The translations under genes were made by a program, and so were the position numbers. The notes under the pieces were generated by a model. The model searched no databases. It saw nothing but the letters and a program-made list of their open reading frames with translations, and was not told the DNA's origin. A stretch of 64,000 nucleotides of DNA. Source: Oerskovia flava (GTDB lineage: Bacteria; Actinomycetota; Actinomycetes; Actinomycetales; Cellulomonadaceae). The DNA lies in assembly GCF_026163685.1 (NCBI RefSeq), contig NZ_JAOXSR010000008.1:124001-188000 (forward strand), in the 5' to 3' direction. Below are positions 26,059 to 34,607 of the stretch, in pieces. The stretch's first letter is position 1. Each line of letters starts with the position of its first letter.

Positions 26059-26513
26059 CGGCGCGGAACCGCCCCGCGCACCTGGACCTCTCGCTGGTCG
26101 CGCTCGTGGCGCTCGGCGGGGCGCTGGGCTCGGCCGCGCGGTTCGGTCTCACCGAGGTGTGGGCGCCGGTCGGCGGACTGCCGGTCGCGACGCTCACCGC
26201 GAACGTCGCCGGGGCGTTCCTGCTCGGTGCGCTGCTCGAGACGCTCGCGCGGCGCGGCGCGGAGACGCCGCGGGCGCGGCGCGTCCGCCTCGGGCTCGGG
26301 ACGGGTGTACTCGGCGGCTTCACGACGTTCAGCAGCCTCGCCCTGGAGGCCGAACGCCTCCTCGCCGGTTCCCAGGTGCTGCTCAGCCTCGGGTACGCGG
26401 TCGGTTCGCTCGTCCTCGGGCTCGCCGCCTGCCTGGGCGGCATCCTGCTCGCCCGGCGGGTCGGTCTGCGGATCGTGGCGCGCACCGCAGGGACACGGGA
26501 GCCGACGACGTGA
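26055..26513 (+). CDS. crcB: Fluoride channel subunit CrcB/Fluc 1
   Basis: 152 residues with four membrane segments. Motifs GGALGSAARFGL, TLTANVAGAFLLGAL and GFTTFSSLALE match Fluc channels, which release cytoplasmic fluoride as dual-topology dimers. The paired gene next to it suggests an obligate heterodimer. It starts with GTG overlapping the UspA stop. Confidence 0.93.
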   Translation: MTARNRPAHLDLSLVALVALGGALGSAARFGLTEVWAPVGGLPVATLTANVAGAFLLGALLETLARRGAETPRARRVRLGLGTGVLGGFTTFSSLALEAERLLAGSQVLLSLGYAVGSLVLGLAACLGGILLARRVGLRIVARTAGTREPTT

Positions 26514-26908
26514 CGTTCCTCCTCGTGGCCCTCGCCGGAGGTCTCGGTGCCGCCGCCCGCTTCGTGGTCGACGGCCTCGTGCGCGCGCGGCGCCGGACCG
26601 CGTTCCCGTTCGGCACCGTGCTCGTCAACATCACGGGGTCGCTGCTGATCGGCATCGTCACCGGGGCCTTCCTGCTGCTGGGGGACGGCCCGGGCGGCGG
26701 CCCGGGATCGGGCGTCGAGACGTGGCGGCTGGTGCTGGCGACCGGGTTCTGCGGCGGGTACACGACCTTCTCCACGGCGATGGTCGAGACGGTGCGCCTC
26801 GCCGAGTCCGACCGGGTTCGGCTCGCGGTCGCCAACGCGCTCGGCACGCTGGTCCTCACCGTCGCGGCCGTCGCGGCCGGGATCGGCCTGGTCGCGCTCG
26901 TCGCCTGA
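26510..26908 (+). CDS. crcB: Fluoride channel subunit CrcB/Fluc 2
   Basis: 132 residues, four membrane segments, motifs GGLGAAARFVVDG, GTVLVNITGSLLIG and GGYTTFSTAMVE. The GTG overlaps the stop of the first crcB (GTGA). Two adjacent crcB genes usually encode the oppositely oriented halves of one channel. I found no fluoride riboswitch upstream of the operon. The 163 bp after it hold only a GC-rich repeat (GCGCCC-gctc-GGGCGC at 27037-27052). Confidence 0.93.
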   Translation: MTFLLVALAGGLGAAARFVVDGLVRARRRTAFPFGTVLVNITGSLLIGIVTGAFLLLGDGPGGGPGSGVETWRLVLATGFCGGYTTFSTAMVETVRLAESDRVRLAVANALGTLVLTVAAVAAGIGLVALVA

Positions 26909-27071
26909 GCCACTGCGAGACCTCCGGGAGCCGCAGCGCACCCCCCAGCGTCCCGGTGAGACCGCCCGGGAGGTCGGGACGCCTGCCCCTGGAGCCCGGG
27001 CGCGGCCCCGCACGACTCTTCGTCGGTCAGCTCCACGCGCCCGCTCGGGCGCCCCGACCGAAGGACATGTC

Positions 27072-27803
27072 ATGACGAACGACCTCGCGCCCGACGGCGC
27101 CGCCACCGACACCCCGTCCCGCGCGCAGCGCCCCGCCGCGCGCCCCACGACCAGCACATCAGCAACCGCGCCGCGGACCCGTCGCGCCTGGGCCTGGACC
27201 GGCGTCGCCGGTGGTGTGCTCGGGCTCGTGTCCGTGCTGTCGTCGATGATGCTCGGCATGAACTGGGAGGCGACGGCGGGCGACCCCGACGCGATCGTCG
27301 CCGACCTCGGCACCCGGCTCGGCACGCTCCTGATCTTCCACACGGCCACCGCGGCCGCGGCCGTCCTCGTGCTGGTCTACGGCGCGGGCCTGAGCCGCCG
27401 GCTCGGCGTGCAGGCGCCCGCCGGGTCGTTGCTGCCGACCGTCGCCGGCTGGGGACTGGTGCTCGTCTCCGTCGCGGGCCTGCTCGGCTCCGGGCTCGAC
27501 ACCCAGTTCATGTTCGCCTTCGCCGACCCCGAGTTCATCGTCCCGGAGTCCGGGGCGTTCTACTCCGAGTGGGTCGCGACGATCCCCTGGTTGTGGCTCG
27601 GTGCGGGCGTGAGCGCGGCCGCCCTGGCCGTCGCCGCGCTGCGGCACGCCGCCGCACCGCGCTGGATCGGGGTCGTGAGCGTCGTCGTCGGCGGCATCAC
27701 CCTCGTCGCCGGGCTGTCGCCCCTGCAGTACCTCGCAGGCTTCACCGGGCCGGTCTGGCTCGCGATCACCGCGCTGGGCTTCGCGCTCGGCGACCGACGC
27801 TGA
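27072..27803 (+). CDS. Polytopic membrane protein of unknown function
   Basis: 243 residues. A Pro/Thr/Ala-rich N-terminus of about 40 residues precedes roughly six membrane segments (for example VAGGVLGLVSVLSSMMLG, LLIFHTATAAAAVLVLVYGAGL, VVSVVVGGITLVAGL). No enzymatic motif is visible. GAAGGA lies 9 nt before the ATG. It precedes the two-component genes by 74 bp; whether it is functionally linked to them is unclear. Confidence 0.65.
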   Translation: MTNDLAPDGAATDTPSRAQRPAARPTTSTSATAPRTRRAWAWTGVAGGVLGLVSVLSSMMLGMNWEATAGDPDAIVADLGTRLGTLLIFHTATAAAAVLVLVYGAGLSRRLGVQAPAGSLLPTVAGWGLVLVSVAGLLGSGLDTQFMFAFADPEFIVPESGAFYSEWVATIPWLWLGAGVSAAALAVAALRHAAAPRWIGVVSVVVGGITLVAGLSPLQYLAGFTGPVWLAITALGFALGDRR

Positions 27804-27877
27804 GCGGGCGCCTGGTCGCGGGTGAGGTTCGTGCCGCCCCCTGGCCCGGGGGCGGCACCGAGCCCTACCGTGACCTC

Positions 27878-29944
27878 GTGACGTGGTCATCGGCCCGGGG
27901 TGGGCTCCCACGGACGGCGACGGCGGTGGCCGCCGCCGGGTGGACGCTCGCCGTCACGGCGCTGGTCCTGCAGGCGGTGTCCGGCGTACCGGTGTGGCTG
28001 GGCGACCTGCTCTTCATCGTCGTCGACGCCGTGGTCGCCGCCGTGTACTCCACGGTCGCGGCCGTGATCCTGCGCCGACGGCCCCACGTCGTCGGGTGGC
28101 TCACCGCGCTCGCCGGCATCGGCGCGGGTCTCGCCGCGCTCGGCGGCGCGTGGCGCAGCCTCGTCGGCGCCTACCCCGGGCTCCCGGAGCTCGCGACGCT
28201 CCAGGCCGCCTACGGGGTCGCGTGGATCCCGGGCACGGTCGGCCTGTTCGTGCTGGTGCCCTGGTTCGTGCGCGACACCCCGCTGACCCCCTGGGCGTGG
28301 TGCGGCGTCGCCGGCGGCGTGGTGGCGATCGCGGCCTTCCTCTTCGCCCGGCCCGACGACCCGCGCGCCGCGATCGTGGGCGTCACGGTCATGGGTCTGG
28401 TCACGGCGGCGGCGACGTGGTGGCGCCACCAGCACGGCCCGCCCGACGAGCGGCGCGGGCTCGGCCTGCTCGCCGCCGGTACGGCGATCATGGCGCTGTC
28501 GTTCCTGCCGCTGCTCGCGACGTGGGCGGCGCCGGACGCCGTCGTCGTCCTGCCGCTCGTGCACCTCGCGTGCCAGGCGCTCTACCCCACCGCGATCCTC
28601 GTCTCGGTGCTCCGCAACCGGCTCTGGGGCATCGACCTCGCCCTCTCGCGCGCCACGATCGCGGCCATGCTGACGCTCGGCCTGGTCGTCGTGTACGCCG
28701 CGCTCGTCGCGGCGGCGACGGCCCTCGTCGGCAACCGGCCCGCCGCGCAGGTCGTGGCCGCGATCGGCGTCGCGCTCGCCGTGCACCCGTTGCGCTCGTG
28801 GCTGCAGGGCCGGGTCCGCACCCTGGTCCACGGCGACGCGCACGACGCCGGACACGTCGCCCTGCGGCTCGGCCAGCACCTGTCCACCGCCTCGACCTCC
28901 CGCGAGCTGCTCACCGGCCTGTCCGCCGCGATCCGCGAGGCGCTGCGCCTCGAGTCGGTGCTGCTGGAGTCCGCTCCCGCCGGGGTCGGGCACGCGGGCC
29001 CGGGTGAACCGGTCGCCGGGACCGGCTGGGCGCCGTCGGGCGACCGGTCCCTGACGCTGCCGGTCACGCACGCCGGCGTCGCGGTCGGCCGCGTGACCGT
29101 GACGCCGCGTGCGGGCGAGCGGCTCGACCGACGCTCGCGCGACGCGCTCGAACAGCTCGGGCCCGTCGTGGCCGTCGGCCTCGCGCTCGCGCAGGGTGCG
29201 CGTGACCTGGAGCTCGCGCGCGAGGCCACGACGCGGGCACGGCTCGCCGAGCGGCAGGTCATCCGGCGCGAGCTGCACGACGGGATGGGCCCCTGGCTCA
29301 GCGGCCTGCGGCTCGGGCTGCACGCCGCGCGCACGACCCTGACGACGGACCCCCGGGCCGCGGCCGAGGTGCTCACCGCCCTGCAGGGCGAGGTCGAGCA
29401 ACGGGTCGAGGACGTCCGGGCGCTGTCCCGCTCGCTCCTGCCGCCCGTCCTCGACGAGCTCGGGCTCGACGCGGCGCTGCGGGAGCTCGCGGACCGGCAC
29501 GCGCAGAGCGGCTTCACGCTCGACGTGCGCTGCGCCCCGTGCCCCGGTCTCGACGCCCGCGTCGCGGCGGCCGCCTACGCGATCGCGAGCGAGGCCGCGC
29601 TCAACGCCGTCCGGCACGCCGGGACCGACACCTGCCGCGTGACGGTCGAGGCCCGGTCCCCGGACCCGGGGGCACCGCGCGCGGGCACCGGGTGGCTCGT
29701 CGTGACGTGCGACGACGCGGGGTCGGGCATCGACCCGGGCGCGACCACCGGCGTCGGGACGCGGTCCATGCGCGAGCGTGCGCACGAGCTCGGCGGCACG
29801 CTCGAGATCTCGCCGCTCGAGCCCGGCACACGCGTGCGCGCCACGCTGCCCCTGCGCCGCGCGGTCGAGACCGACCGCGCGGCCGACCACACCCCGGACG
29901 ACCTGACTCCGGACGGCCGGACGCTCACGGAGGACGTCGCATGA
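27878..29944 (+). CDS. Membrane histidine kinase, NarL/LiaS type
   Basis: 688 residues. About nine to ten N-terminal membrane segments (1-300) are followed by a GAF-like region (about 340-450), a HisKA_3 dimerisation domain with the phospho-His in RRELHDGMGPWLSGL, and a HATPase domain with the N-box SEAALNAVRHA and DDAGSGID. TACCGT (27866-27871) lies 6 nt before the GTG at 27878 with no Shine-Dalgarno, fitting a leaderless start. Its stop overlaps the response-regulator ATG, so the two are coupled. Confidence 0.88.
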   Translation: MTWSSARGGLPRTATAVAAAGWTLAVTALVLQAVSGVPVWLGDLLFIVVDAVVAAVYSTVAAVILRRRPHVVGWLTALAGIGAGLAALGGAWRSLVGAYPGLPELATLQAAYGVAWIPGTVGLFVLVPWFVRDTPLTPWAWCGVAGGVVAIAAFLFARPDDPRAAIVGVTVMGLVTAAATWWRHQHGPPDERRGLGLLAAGTAIMALSFLPLLATWAAPDAVVVLPLVHLACQALYPTAILVSVLRNRLWGIDLALSRATIAAMLTLGLVVVYAALVAAATALVGNRPAAQVVAAIGVALAVHPLRSWLQGRVRTLVHGDAHDAGHVALRLGQHLSTASTSRELLTGLSAAIREALRLESVLLESAPAGVGHAGPGEPVAGTGWAPSGDRSLTLPVTHAGVAVGRVTVTPRAGERLDRRSRDALEQLGPVVAVGLALAQGARDLELAREATTRARLAERQVIRRELHDGMGPWLSGLRLGLHAARTTLTTDPRAAAEVLTALQGEVEQRVEDVRALSRSLLPPVLDELGLDAALRELADRHAQSGFTLDVRCAPCPGLDARVAAAAYAIASEAALNAVRHAGTDTCRVTVEARSPDPGAPRAGTGWLVVTCDDAGSGIDPGATTGVGTRSMRERAHELGGTLEISPLEPGTRVRATLPLRRAVETDRAADHTPDDLTPDGRTLTEDVA

Positions 29945-30597
29945 TCTCGGTGCTGCTCGTCGACGACCACCCCGTCTTCCGGATCGGGATGGCCGCGCTG
30001 CTCAGCTCGCTCGACGGTATCGAGGTCGTGGCGCAGGCCGCGAGCGCCGCCGAGGCCCGCGCCGTGCTCGCGGACGCCGGGGAGGTCGACGTCGTGCTCA
30101 TGGACCTCGACCTGGGGGACGGGTCGGGCGTGGAGGTGACGCGGGACCTGATCCGTGCGCGGTCGGACGCGAAGGTCCTGGTGGTGACGATGCACGAGGA
30201 CGACGACGCCGTGGTGGCGTCGGTGCGGGCGGGTGCCCGCGGGTACCTCGTGAAGTCGGCGCCCCCGCAGGAGGTCGAGCGCGCGGTGCGGGCGGTGGCC
30301 GACGGCGCGATGATCCTCTCCCCGGCCGTCGCCGATCGTGCGATGAACTACGTGCTCGGCGGGCGGTCGACGACGCGGGTGCCGTTCCCGGAGCTCACGG
30401 ACCGCGAGCGCGAGGTGCTGGACCTCGTGGCGCGCGGGTACGACAACCAGGTGATCTCGCGGCGGCTCGTGCTGAGCCCGAAGACGGTGCGCAACCACGT
30501 CGCGAACGTCCTGGCGAAGCTCGCGGTCCCGGACCGGTCGGCGGCGATCGTCCGGGCGCGCGAGCAGGGCCTGGGCGGCGCCGACGCGCCCGCCTGA
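29941..30597 (+). CDS. NarL-type response regulator
   Basis: 218 residues. Receiver domain (1-120) with acidic DDHP, phospho-acceptor Asp in LMDLDLGDG and the conserved Lys in YLVKSAP; LuxR helix-turn-helix (150-215) with LTDREREVLDLVARG and LSPKTVRNHVANVLAKL. ATG overlaps the kinase stop (ATGA). Partner of the upstream histidine kinase; target genes are not evident. Confidence 0.93.
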   Translation: MISVLLVDDHPVFRIGMAALLSSLDGIEVVAQAASAAEARAVLADAGEVDVVLMDLDLGDGSGVEVTRDLIRARSDAKVLVVTMHEDDDAVVASVRAGARGYLVKSAPPQEVERAVRAVADGAMILSPAVADRAMNYVLGGRSTTRVPFPELTDREREVLDLVARGYDNQVISRRLVLSPKTVRNHVANVLAKLAVPDRSAAIVRAREQGLGGADAPA

Positions 30598-30603
30598 GCA
30601 GGG

Positions 30604-30975
30604 TCAGTCGGCCTGGACGACGGAGAGCACGTTGCCGGCGGGGTCGGTGAACCACGCGATGAGCGGCCCGCCGCCGCGGAACACGCCGTCCGCGTCGGTC
30701 GCCATGGGTGTGCCCTCGTACGTCTCGAACGTCACGCCGCGCTCGCGCAGGGCGGCCACGGTGCCGGGCACGTCGTCCACCGGGAAGTTCAGGACGGTGA
30801 AGGTCGCCGGTTGGTGCGCGTCCCCCTTGGGGTACAGCAGGACGCCGGAGTCGCCGGGCACCTCGATCCACAGCATGTCGTCGCCGGAGACCGGCAGGCC
30901 GAGCACGTCGCGGTAGAAGGTGCGGGCGGCCTCGACGTCGTCCACGGAGAACCCGCTGAACAGCTTCTCGAGCAT
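30604..30975 (-). CDS. VOC (glyoxalase/bleomycin-resistance fold) protein
   Basis: 123 residues, one VOC domain: SGFSVDDVEAARTFYRDVLGLPV at the start and FTDPAGNVLSVVQ at the end. The Glu/His metal-ligand pattern of glyoxalase I is not clear. A strong AGGAGG lies 6 nt before the ATG at 30975. It is convergent with the response regulator (6-bp gap). Confidence 0.82.
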   Translation of the reverse strand: MLEKLFSGFSVDDVEAARTFYRDVLGLPVSGDDMLWIEVPGDSGVLLYPKGDAHQPATFTVLNFPVDDVPGTVAALRERGVTFETYEGTPMATDADGVFRGGGPLIAWFTDPAGNVLSVVQAD

Positions 30976-31124
30976 GATGACCTCCTGGCTGGACCGCCGG
31001 CCCGGCGCCGGCAGCGGCTCCTCTACCGACCGGCCGGGGCGGCCGAACTCATCGGTCCGCCCGGCGCGCCGCCTGTCCGAGGATGCCGCTACGTTGGGTG
31101 GCGCCACCACGACAGGAGACGACC

Positions 31125-32126
31125 ATGAGCGACGCCAGCACGGACCCAGCCTCGGCGAGCACGGCGGGTGCCGCACCGCCGTCGGGCGCTGCACCTCTCC
31201 TGCTGCTCGACACGGCCTCCCTGTACTTCCGGGCCTTCTTCGGGGTGCCGGACTCGGTCAAGGCGCCCGACGGGACGCCCGTCAACGCAGTCCGCGGGCT
31301 CGTCGACATGATCGCGACCCTCGTCGCGGACCGCCGACCGGCCCGGCTCGTCGCGTGCTGGGACGACGACTGGCGTCCGGCGTTCCGCGTCGAGGCGATC
31401 GGGTCGTACAAGGCACACCGGGTCGCCGAGGAGGTGCCCGGCACGACGGGCCGCGAGGAGGTCCCGGAGAAGCTCCTCGCCCAGGTGCCCGTCATCGTCG
31501 AGGTGCTCGCCGCCGTCGGGATCGCGCGCGTCGGCTGCCCCGGCTACGAGGCCGACGACGTCATCGGCACGCTCGCCGCCCGCGAGGTCGCGGCCGGGAC
31601 GGCGCCGGTCGAGATCGTCACGGGCGACCGGGACCTGTTCCAGCTCGTCGACGACGCCGCGCACGTCCGCGTGCTGTACCCGACCAAGGGCGTCAAGGAC
31701 CTCGACGTGATCGACCAGGCGCGGCTCGCCGAGAAGTACGGCGTGCCCACCGGCCAGGCGTACGCGGACATGGCGGTGCTGCGCGGCGACCCGAGCGACG
31801 GCCTGCCCGGCGTGCGGGGCATCGGGGAGAAGACGGCGGTGGCGCTGCTCGACCGCTACGGCGACCTCGCCGGGGTGCTCGCCGCCCGCGACTCCGGCGA
31901 CCGCGGCCTGACCGCCACCCAGCGCACCCGCCTCACCGAGGCGTCGGACTACCTCGACGTGGCGCCCACCGTCGTGCACGTGGTGCGCGACGCACCGCTC
32001 GGCGAGGTGGCCGACGTCGTCCCGTCCGTCCCGACAGACCCGGTCGCCCTCGACGCCCTCGCGGAGCGCTGGGGACTGCGCTCGAGCGTCGACCGGTTGC
32101 TCACCGCGCTCAGCGGCCTACGCTGA
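31125..32126 (+). CDS. Stand-alone 5'-3' exonuclease / flap nuclease (PolA N-domain type)
   Basis: 333 residues. It contains only the 5' nuclease domain of DNA polymerase I: LLLLDTASLYFRAFFG, CPGYEADDVIGTLA and VTGDRDLFQLV supply the metal-binding acids, and GLPGVRGIGEKTAVALL is the helix-hairpin-helix DNA clamp. Such free-standing enzymes trim RNA primers and flaps. The ATG at 31125 has CAGGAGA upstream; an ATG 42 bp earlier would add an unlikely tail. It ends 5 bp before the HerA-like ATPase gene. Confidence 0.9.
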   Translation: MSDASTDPASASTAGAAPPSGAAPLLLLDTASLYFRAFFGVPDSVKAPDGTPVNAVRGLVDMIATLVADRRPARLVACWDDDWRPAFRVEAIGSYKAHRVAEEVPGTTGREEVPEKLLAQVPVIVEVLAAVGIARVGCPGYEADDVIGTLAAREVAAGTAPVEIVTGDRDLFQLVDDAAHVRVLYPTKGVKDLDVIDQARLAEKYGVPTGQAYADMAVLRGDPSDGLPGVRGIGEKTAVALLDRYGDLAGVLAARDSGDRGLTATQRTRLTEASDYLDVAPTVVHVVRDAPLGEVADVVPSVPTDPVALDALAERWGLRSSVDRLLTALSGLR

Positions 32127-32131
32127 CCACC

Positions 32132-33217
32132 ATGACGACGGAGCTGCGGGTCGGGACACTGCGGGGAGACGTACCGGGGCAGGAGGCGCTCGTCGCGGCG
32201 CACCGCTTCAACCGGCACACGTTCTGGTGCGGGCAGAGCGGGTCCGGCAAGACGTACGCGCTCGGTGTGGTGCTCGAGCAGCTCCTGCTCCACACCCGGC
32301 TCCCCCTGCTGATCCTCGACCCCAACGCGGACTTCGTGCGGCTCGGGGAGACGCGCGACGACGTCGAGCCCGACGTCGCGGCCTCGTGGGAGCAGCTCGA
32401 CGTGCGGGTGCTGCGCCCGGCCGCGGAGGGCGACGACCGGCTGGCCGTGCGCTTCGTCGACCTCGACGTGCGGTCCAAGGCGGCCGTGCTGCGCCTCGAC
32501 CCGCTCCTCGACGCCGAGGAGTACAACGTGCTGCTCCACCTGGAGGAGGTCTTCGGCACGAACGACCAGCGTCAGCTCGCCGCGTTCCTGCACGACTCGC
32601 CCGAGCCCGGTCATCGCACGCTGCTCCGCCGGCTCGAGAACCTCGGCGTCCTCGACTGGGACCTGTGGGCCTGGGGCGGGCGCTCCGTGGAGGACGTGAT
32701 CGACGAACGCCCGCGCGCGACCGTCCTCGACCTCGGCGGCTTCAAGAACCCGGCCGAGCCGCACGTCGCGGCGCTCGCCGTGCTCGATCATCTGTGGGCC
32801 ACCCGGCACGAGCGCCGACCGGTCCTCATCGTCATCGACGAGGCGCACAACCTGTGCTCCCCCACCCCGGTGACGCCGGTCGAGGTCGCCCTCACCGAAC
32901 GGATCGTCCAGATCGCCGCCGAGGGCCGCAAGTACGGGCTGTGGCTGCTGCTGTCGACCCAGCGACCGTCGAAGATCCACCCGAACGCGCTCTCGCAGTG
33001 CGACAACCTGGGCCTCATGAAGATGAGCTCCCCTCGGGACCTCGCCGACCTCGCCGACCACTTCGGGTACGCACCCGCCGACCTCCTGGCCCACGCCGCA
33101 CGGTTCAGGCAGGGTGAAGCGCTCTTCGCCGGCGGGTTCGTGCCCGACGCGTCGCTCGTCCAGGTCGGGAGCCGACTCACGCACGAGGGCGGCAGCGACG
33201 TCCACGTGCCGCTGTGA
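32132..33217 (+). CDS. HerA/FtsK-like P-loop ATPase (DUF87 type)
   Basis: 361 residues. Walker A is GQSGSGKT at 34-41, Walker B with acid is LIVIDEAHN (about 230), and a sensor-like STQRPSKIHPNAL follows. The organisation matches bacterial HerA-like translocases, which handle DNA ends or move DNA. It follows the 5' nuclease gene by 5 bp, but TACGCT (32119-32124) lies 7 nt before its ATG, so it may also have a leaderless transcript of its own. A joint role with the nuclease in DNA repair or defence is inference. Confidence 0.82.
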   Translation: MTTELRVGTLRGDVPGQEALVAAHRFNRHTFWCGQSGSGKTYALGVVLEQLLLHTRLPLLILDPNADFVRLGETRDDVEPDVAASWEQLDVRVLRPAAEGDDRLAVRFVDLDVRSKAAVLRLDPLLDAEEYNVLLHLEEVFGTNDQRQLAAFLHDSPEPGHRTLLRRLENLGVLDWDLWAWGGRSVEDVIDERPRATVLDLGGFKNPAEPHVAALAVLDHLWATRHERRPVLIVIDEAHNLCSPTPVTPVEVALTERIVQIAAEGRKYGLWLLLSTQRPSKIHPNALSQCDNLGLMKMSSPRDLADLADHFGYAPADLLAHAARFRQGEALFAGGFVPDASLVQVGSRLTHEGGSDVHVPL

Positions 33218-33261
33218 GCCGGCGGGTCCCACCTCGTCCCTGACGAACCTCGCCGCCGACC

Positions 33262-33474
33262 TCAGTCGCCCTCCGGTGACCATCGCAGGATGTCGCCGGG
33301 CTGGCAGTCGAGCGTTCGGCAGATCGCGTCGAGGGTGGAGAACCTGATGGCCTTGGCCCGTCCGTTCTTGAGGACGGCGATGTTCGCCGGGGTGATGCCC
33401 ACCGCGTCCGCGAACTCACCCACGGACATCTTCTTCTTGGCGAGCAGCACGTCGATGTCGACCGAGATCGGCAC
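33262..33474 (-). CDS. XRE/Cro-type HTH regulator (YozG-like)
   Basis: 70 residues: a single compact helix-turn-helix (MSVGEFADAVGITPANIAVLKNG) ending in CRTLDCQPGDILRW, typical of YozG-like proteins that accompany DUF2975 membrane proteins. The GTG at 33474 shares one base with the TAG of the upstream DUF2975 gene, so they are translationally coupled. It probably autoregulates through the operator at 33960-33979. Confidence 0.9.
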   Translation of the reverse strand: MPISVDIDVLLAKKKMSVGEFADAVGITPANIAVLKNGRAKAIRFSTLDAICRTLDCQPGDILRWSPEGD

Positions 33475-33950
33475 TAGATCACCTCCTCGAGCTCGCGACG
33501 GTTCACCGCAGCACTGACGAGCAGCCCACGCATCACGGCCAGCAGCAGAGTGAGCGCTGCCCCTCCGACCAGCGAGCCGACGAACCCGAAGAACACCAGC
33601 GGCCCGCCGATCTGAGCGCCGAAGACGAGGTGTCCGAATACCCCCGCCGAGAGCGCCGTGACACCAGCGGCACACGCGACGATCACGTCGACCCACCTGA
33701 CGGCGCGACGGTCGAAGACCGTGTCCCGCGAGACCAGGGTCAGGAGGTGCCAGACGGCGACCAGCGCCACCTCGACGAGCAGGACCGCCAGGACGGCGAG
33801 AACCGAGTACGGGAGGACGATCGGCCGCACCTCGGGATACGTCGTGGCGACCTCGGTGGCGAGGAGCGGTGCAAGCACCTGCGTCACGACCGCTCCGAGG
33901 GCGACGAGGACCAACAGCGCCCGCAGCGGCGCGACCAGTGTGCGATTCAT
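33474..33950 (-). CDS. DUF2975 membrane protein
   Basis: 158 residues with four membrane segments. The family is nearly always encoded with a YozG-like XRE regulator, as here; its function is unknown. The ATG at 33950 lies 6 nt after the -10 box GATACT, so the operon mRNA is probably leaderless. The operator between -35 and -10 implies tight control. Confidence 0.85.
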   Translation of the reverse strand: MNRTLVAPLRALLVLVALGAVVTQVLAPLLATEVATTYPEVRPIVLPYSVLAVLAVLLVEVALVAVWHLLTLVSRDTVFDRRAVRWVDVIVACAAGVTALSAGVFGHLVFGAQIGGPLVFFGFVGSLVGGAALTLLLAVMRGLLVSAAVNRRELEEVI

Positions 33951-33956
33951 GCATCG

Positions 33957-33985
33957 AGTATCGATAGCAATCTATCGATTGTCAA
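33957..33985 (-). promoter_or_regulatory. Promoter with embedded operator of the DUF2975-XRE cassette
   Basis: On the minus strand a consensus TTGACA (33985-33980), a 17-bp spacer and GATACT (33962-33957). The spacer consists largely of a perfect inverted repeat ATCGATAG-caat-CTATCGAT (33960-33979). A protein bound there would block RNA polymerase; the XRE protein of the cassette is the obvious candidate. Confidence 0.8.
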
Positions 33986-34023
33986 TCGCTCGAAGCTGCC
34001 AGGGGGCAGTGTGCCGGCGATGA

Positions 34024-34045
34024 CGGTCCACGTTGCCCGGGACCG
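34024..34045 (-). terminator. Possible terminator after the alkD-like pseudogene
   Basis: CGGTCC (34024-34029) pairs with GGACCG (34040-34045) around a 10-nt loop immediately after the minus-strand stop codon at 34046. The stem is short and lacks a T-tract. Confidence 0.3.
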
Positions 34046-34593
34046 CTATCTGCTCATGAGCTCGTCCCGGCGTCCCGGCGACAGCTTCTCGACGGCGTAG
34101 CGGAGCGTCACGCGAGGCATGGTCGCGACGTGCTCGTCGAGGAAGGTCAGGAGCCGCGGTTCATCGACCTTGCCGACCTCGCGCAGCGCGGTGCCGACGG
34201 GCTTGTTGATCAGGTCCTCCTCGTCGTGCAGGAGGACCTCGGCGATCTCCAGCGCACCCTCGACGTCACCGTTCCGGACGAACCAGAACGTCGCGGTGAT
34301 CGCCGTGCGCCGGCGCCACACGTCGTCCGACCCGGCGAGCTCGAACAGAGGGTCGCGAGGCTTGTCCAGCAGGTACCACCCGACCACCCGTGGTGCCGCA
34401 CGATCGACGAGATCCCAGACGTTGATCCGGTCGTGGCGTCGAAGGTAGAGCTGAGGTCGAAGATCTCCTTCATCCGGACGCCGATGATCTCGGTGCCGTC
34501 GCCTCCTGCGACGTAGCGGGCGATCTTGCGCTGCTCCTGCTCCGATCGGTGCGTCATCAGCTCCGCGACGAACGTTCCGGCCGTCAGCTCCAC
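34046..34593 (-). pseudogene. DNA alkylation repair (AlkD-like) gene with internal deletion and frameshift
   Basis: The gene starts normally: GTG at 34593 with AGGAGG upstream, MELTAGTFVAELM and then GVRMKEIFDL, the N-terminus of AlkD-like HEAT-fold DNA glycosylases. At about 34448-34458 the sequence jumps to a different frame and directly to LYLRRHDRINVWDLVDRAA, which in intact relatives lies about 55 residues further on. The rest runs normally to the stop, including KPRDPLFELA and RTAITATFWFVRNGD. About 165 nt therefore seem lost, together with the frame, so no full enzyme can be made. A start and ribosome-binding site this well kept suggest a recent event or an assembly error. Confidence 0.75.
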
Positions 34594-34607
34594 GCTCGCA
34601 CCTCCTG

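Noticed and set aside
27037-27052. GC-rich inverted repeat as a terminator after the second crcB
   Set aside because: Only 6-bp arms, no T-tract and located just before the next gene's ribosome-binding site; too weak to call.
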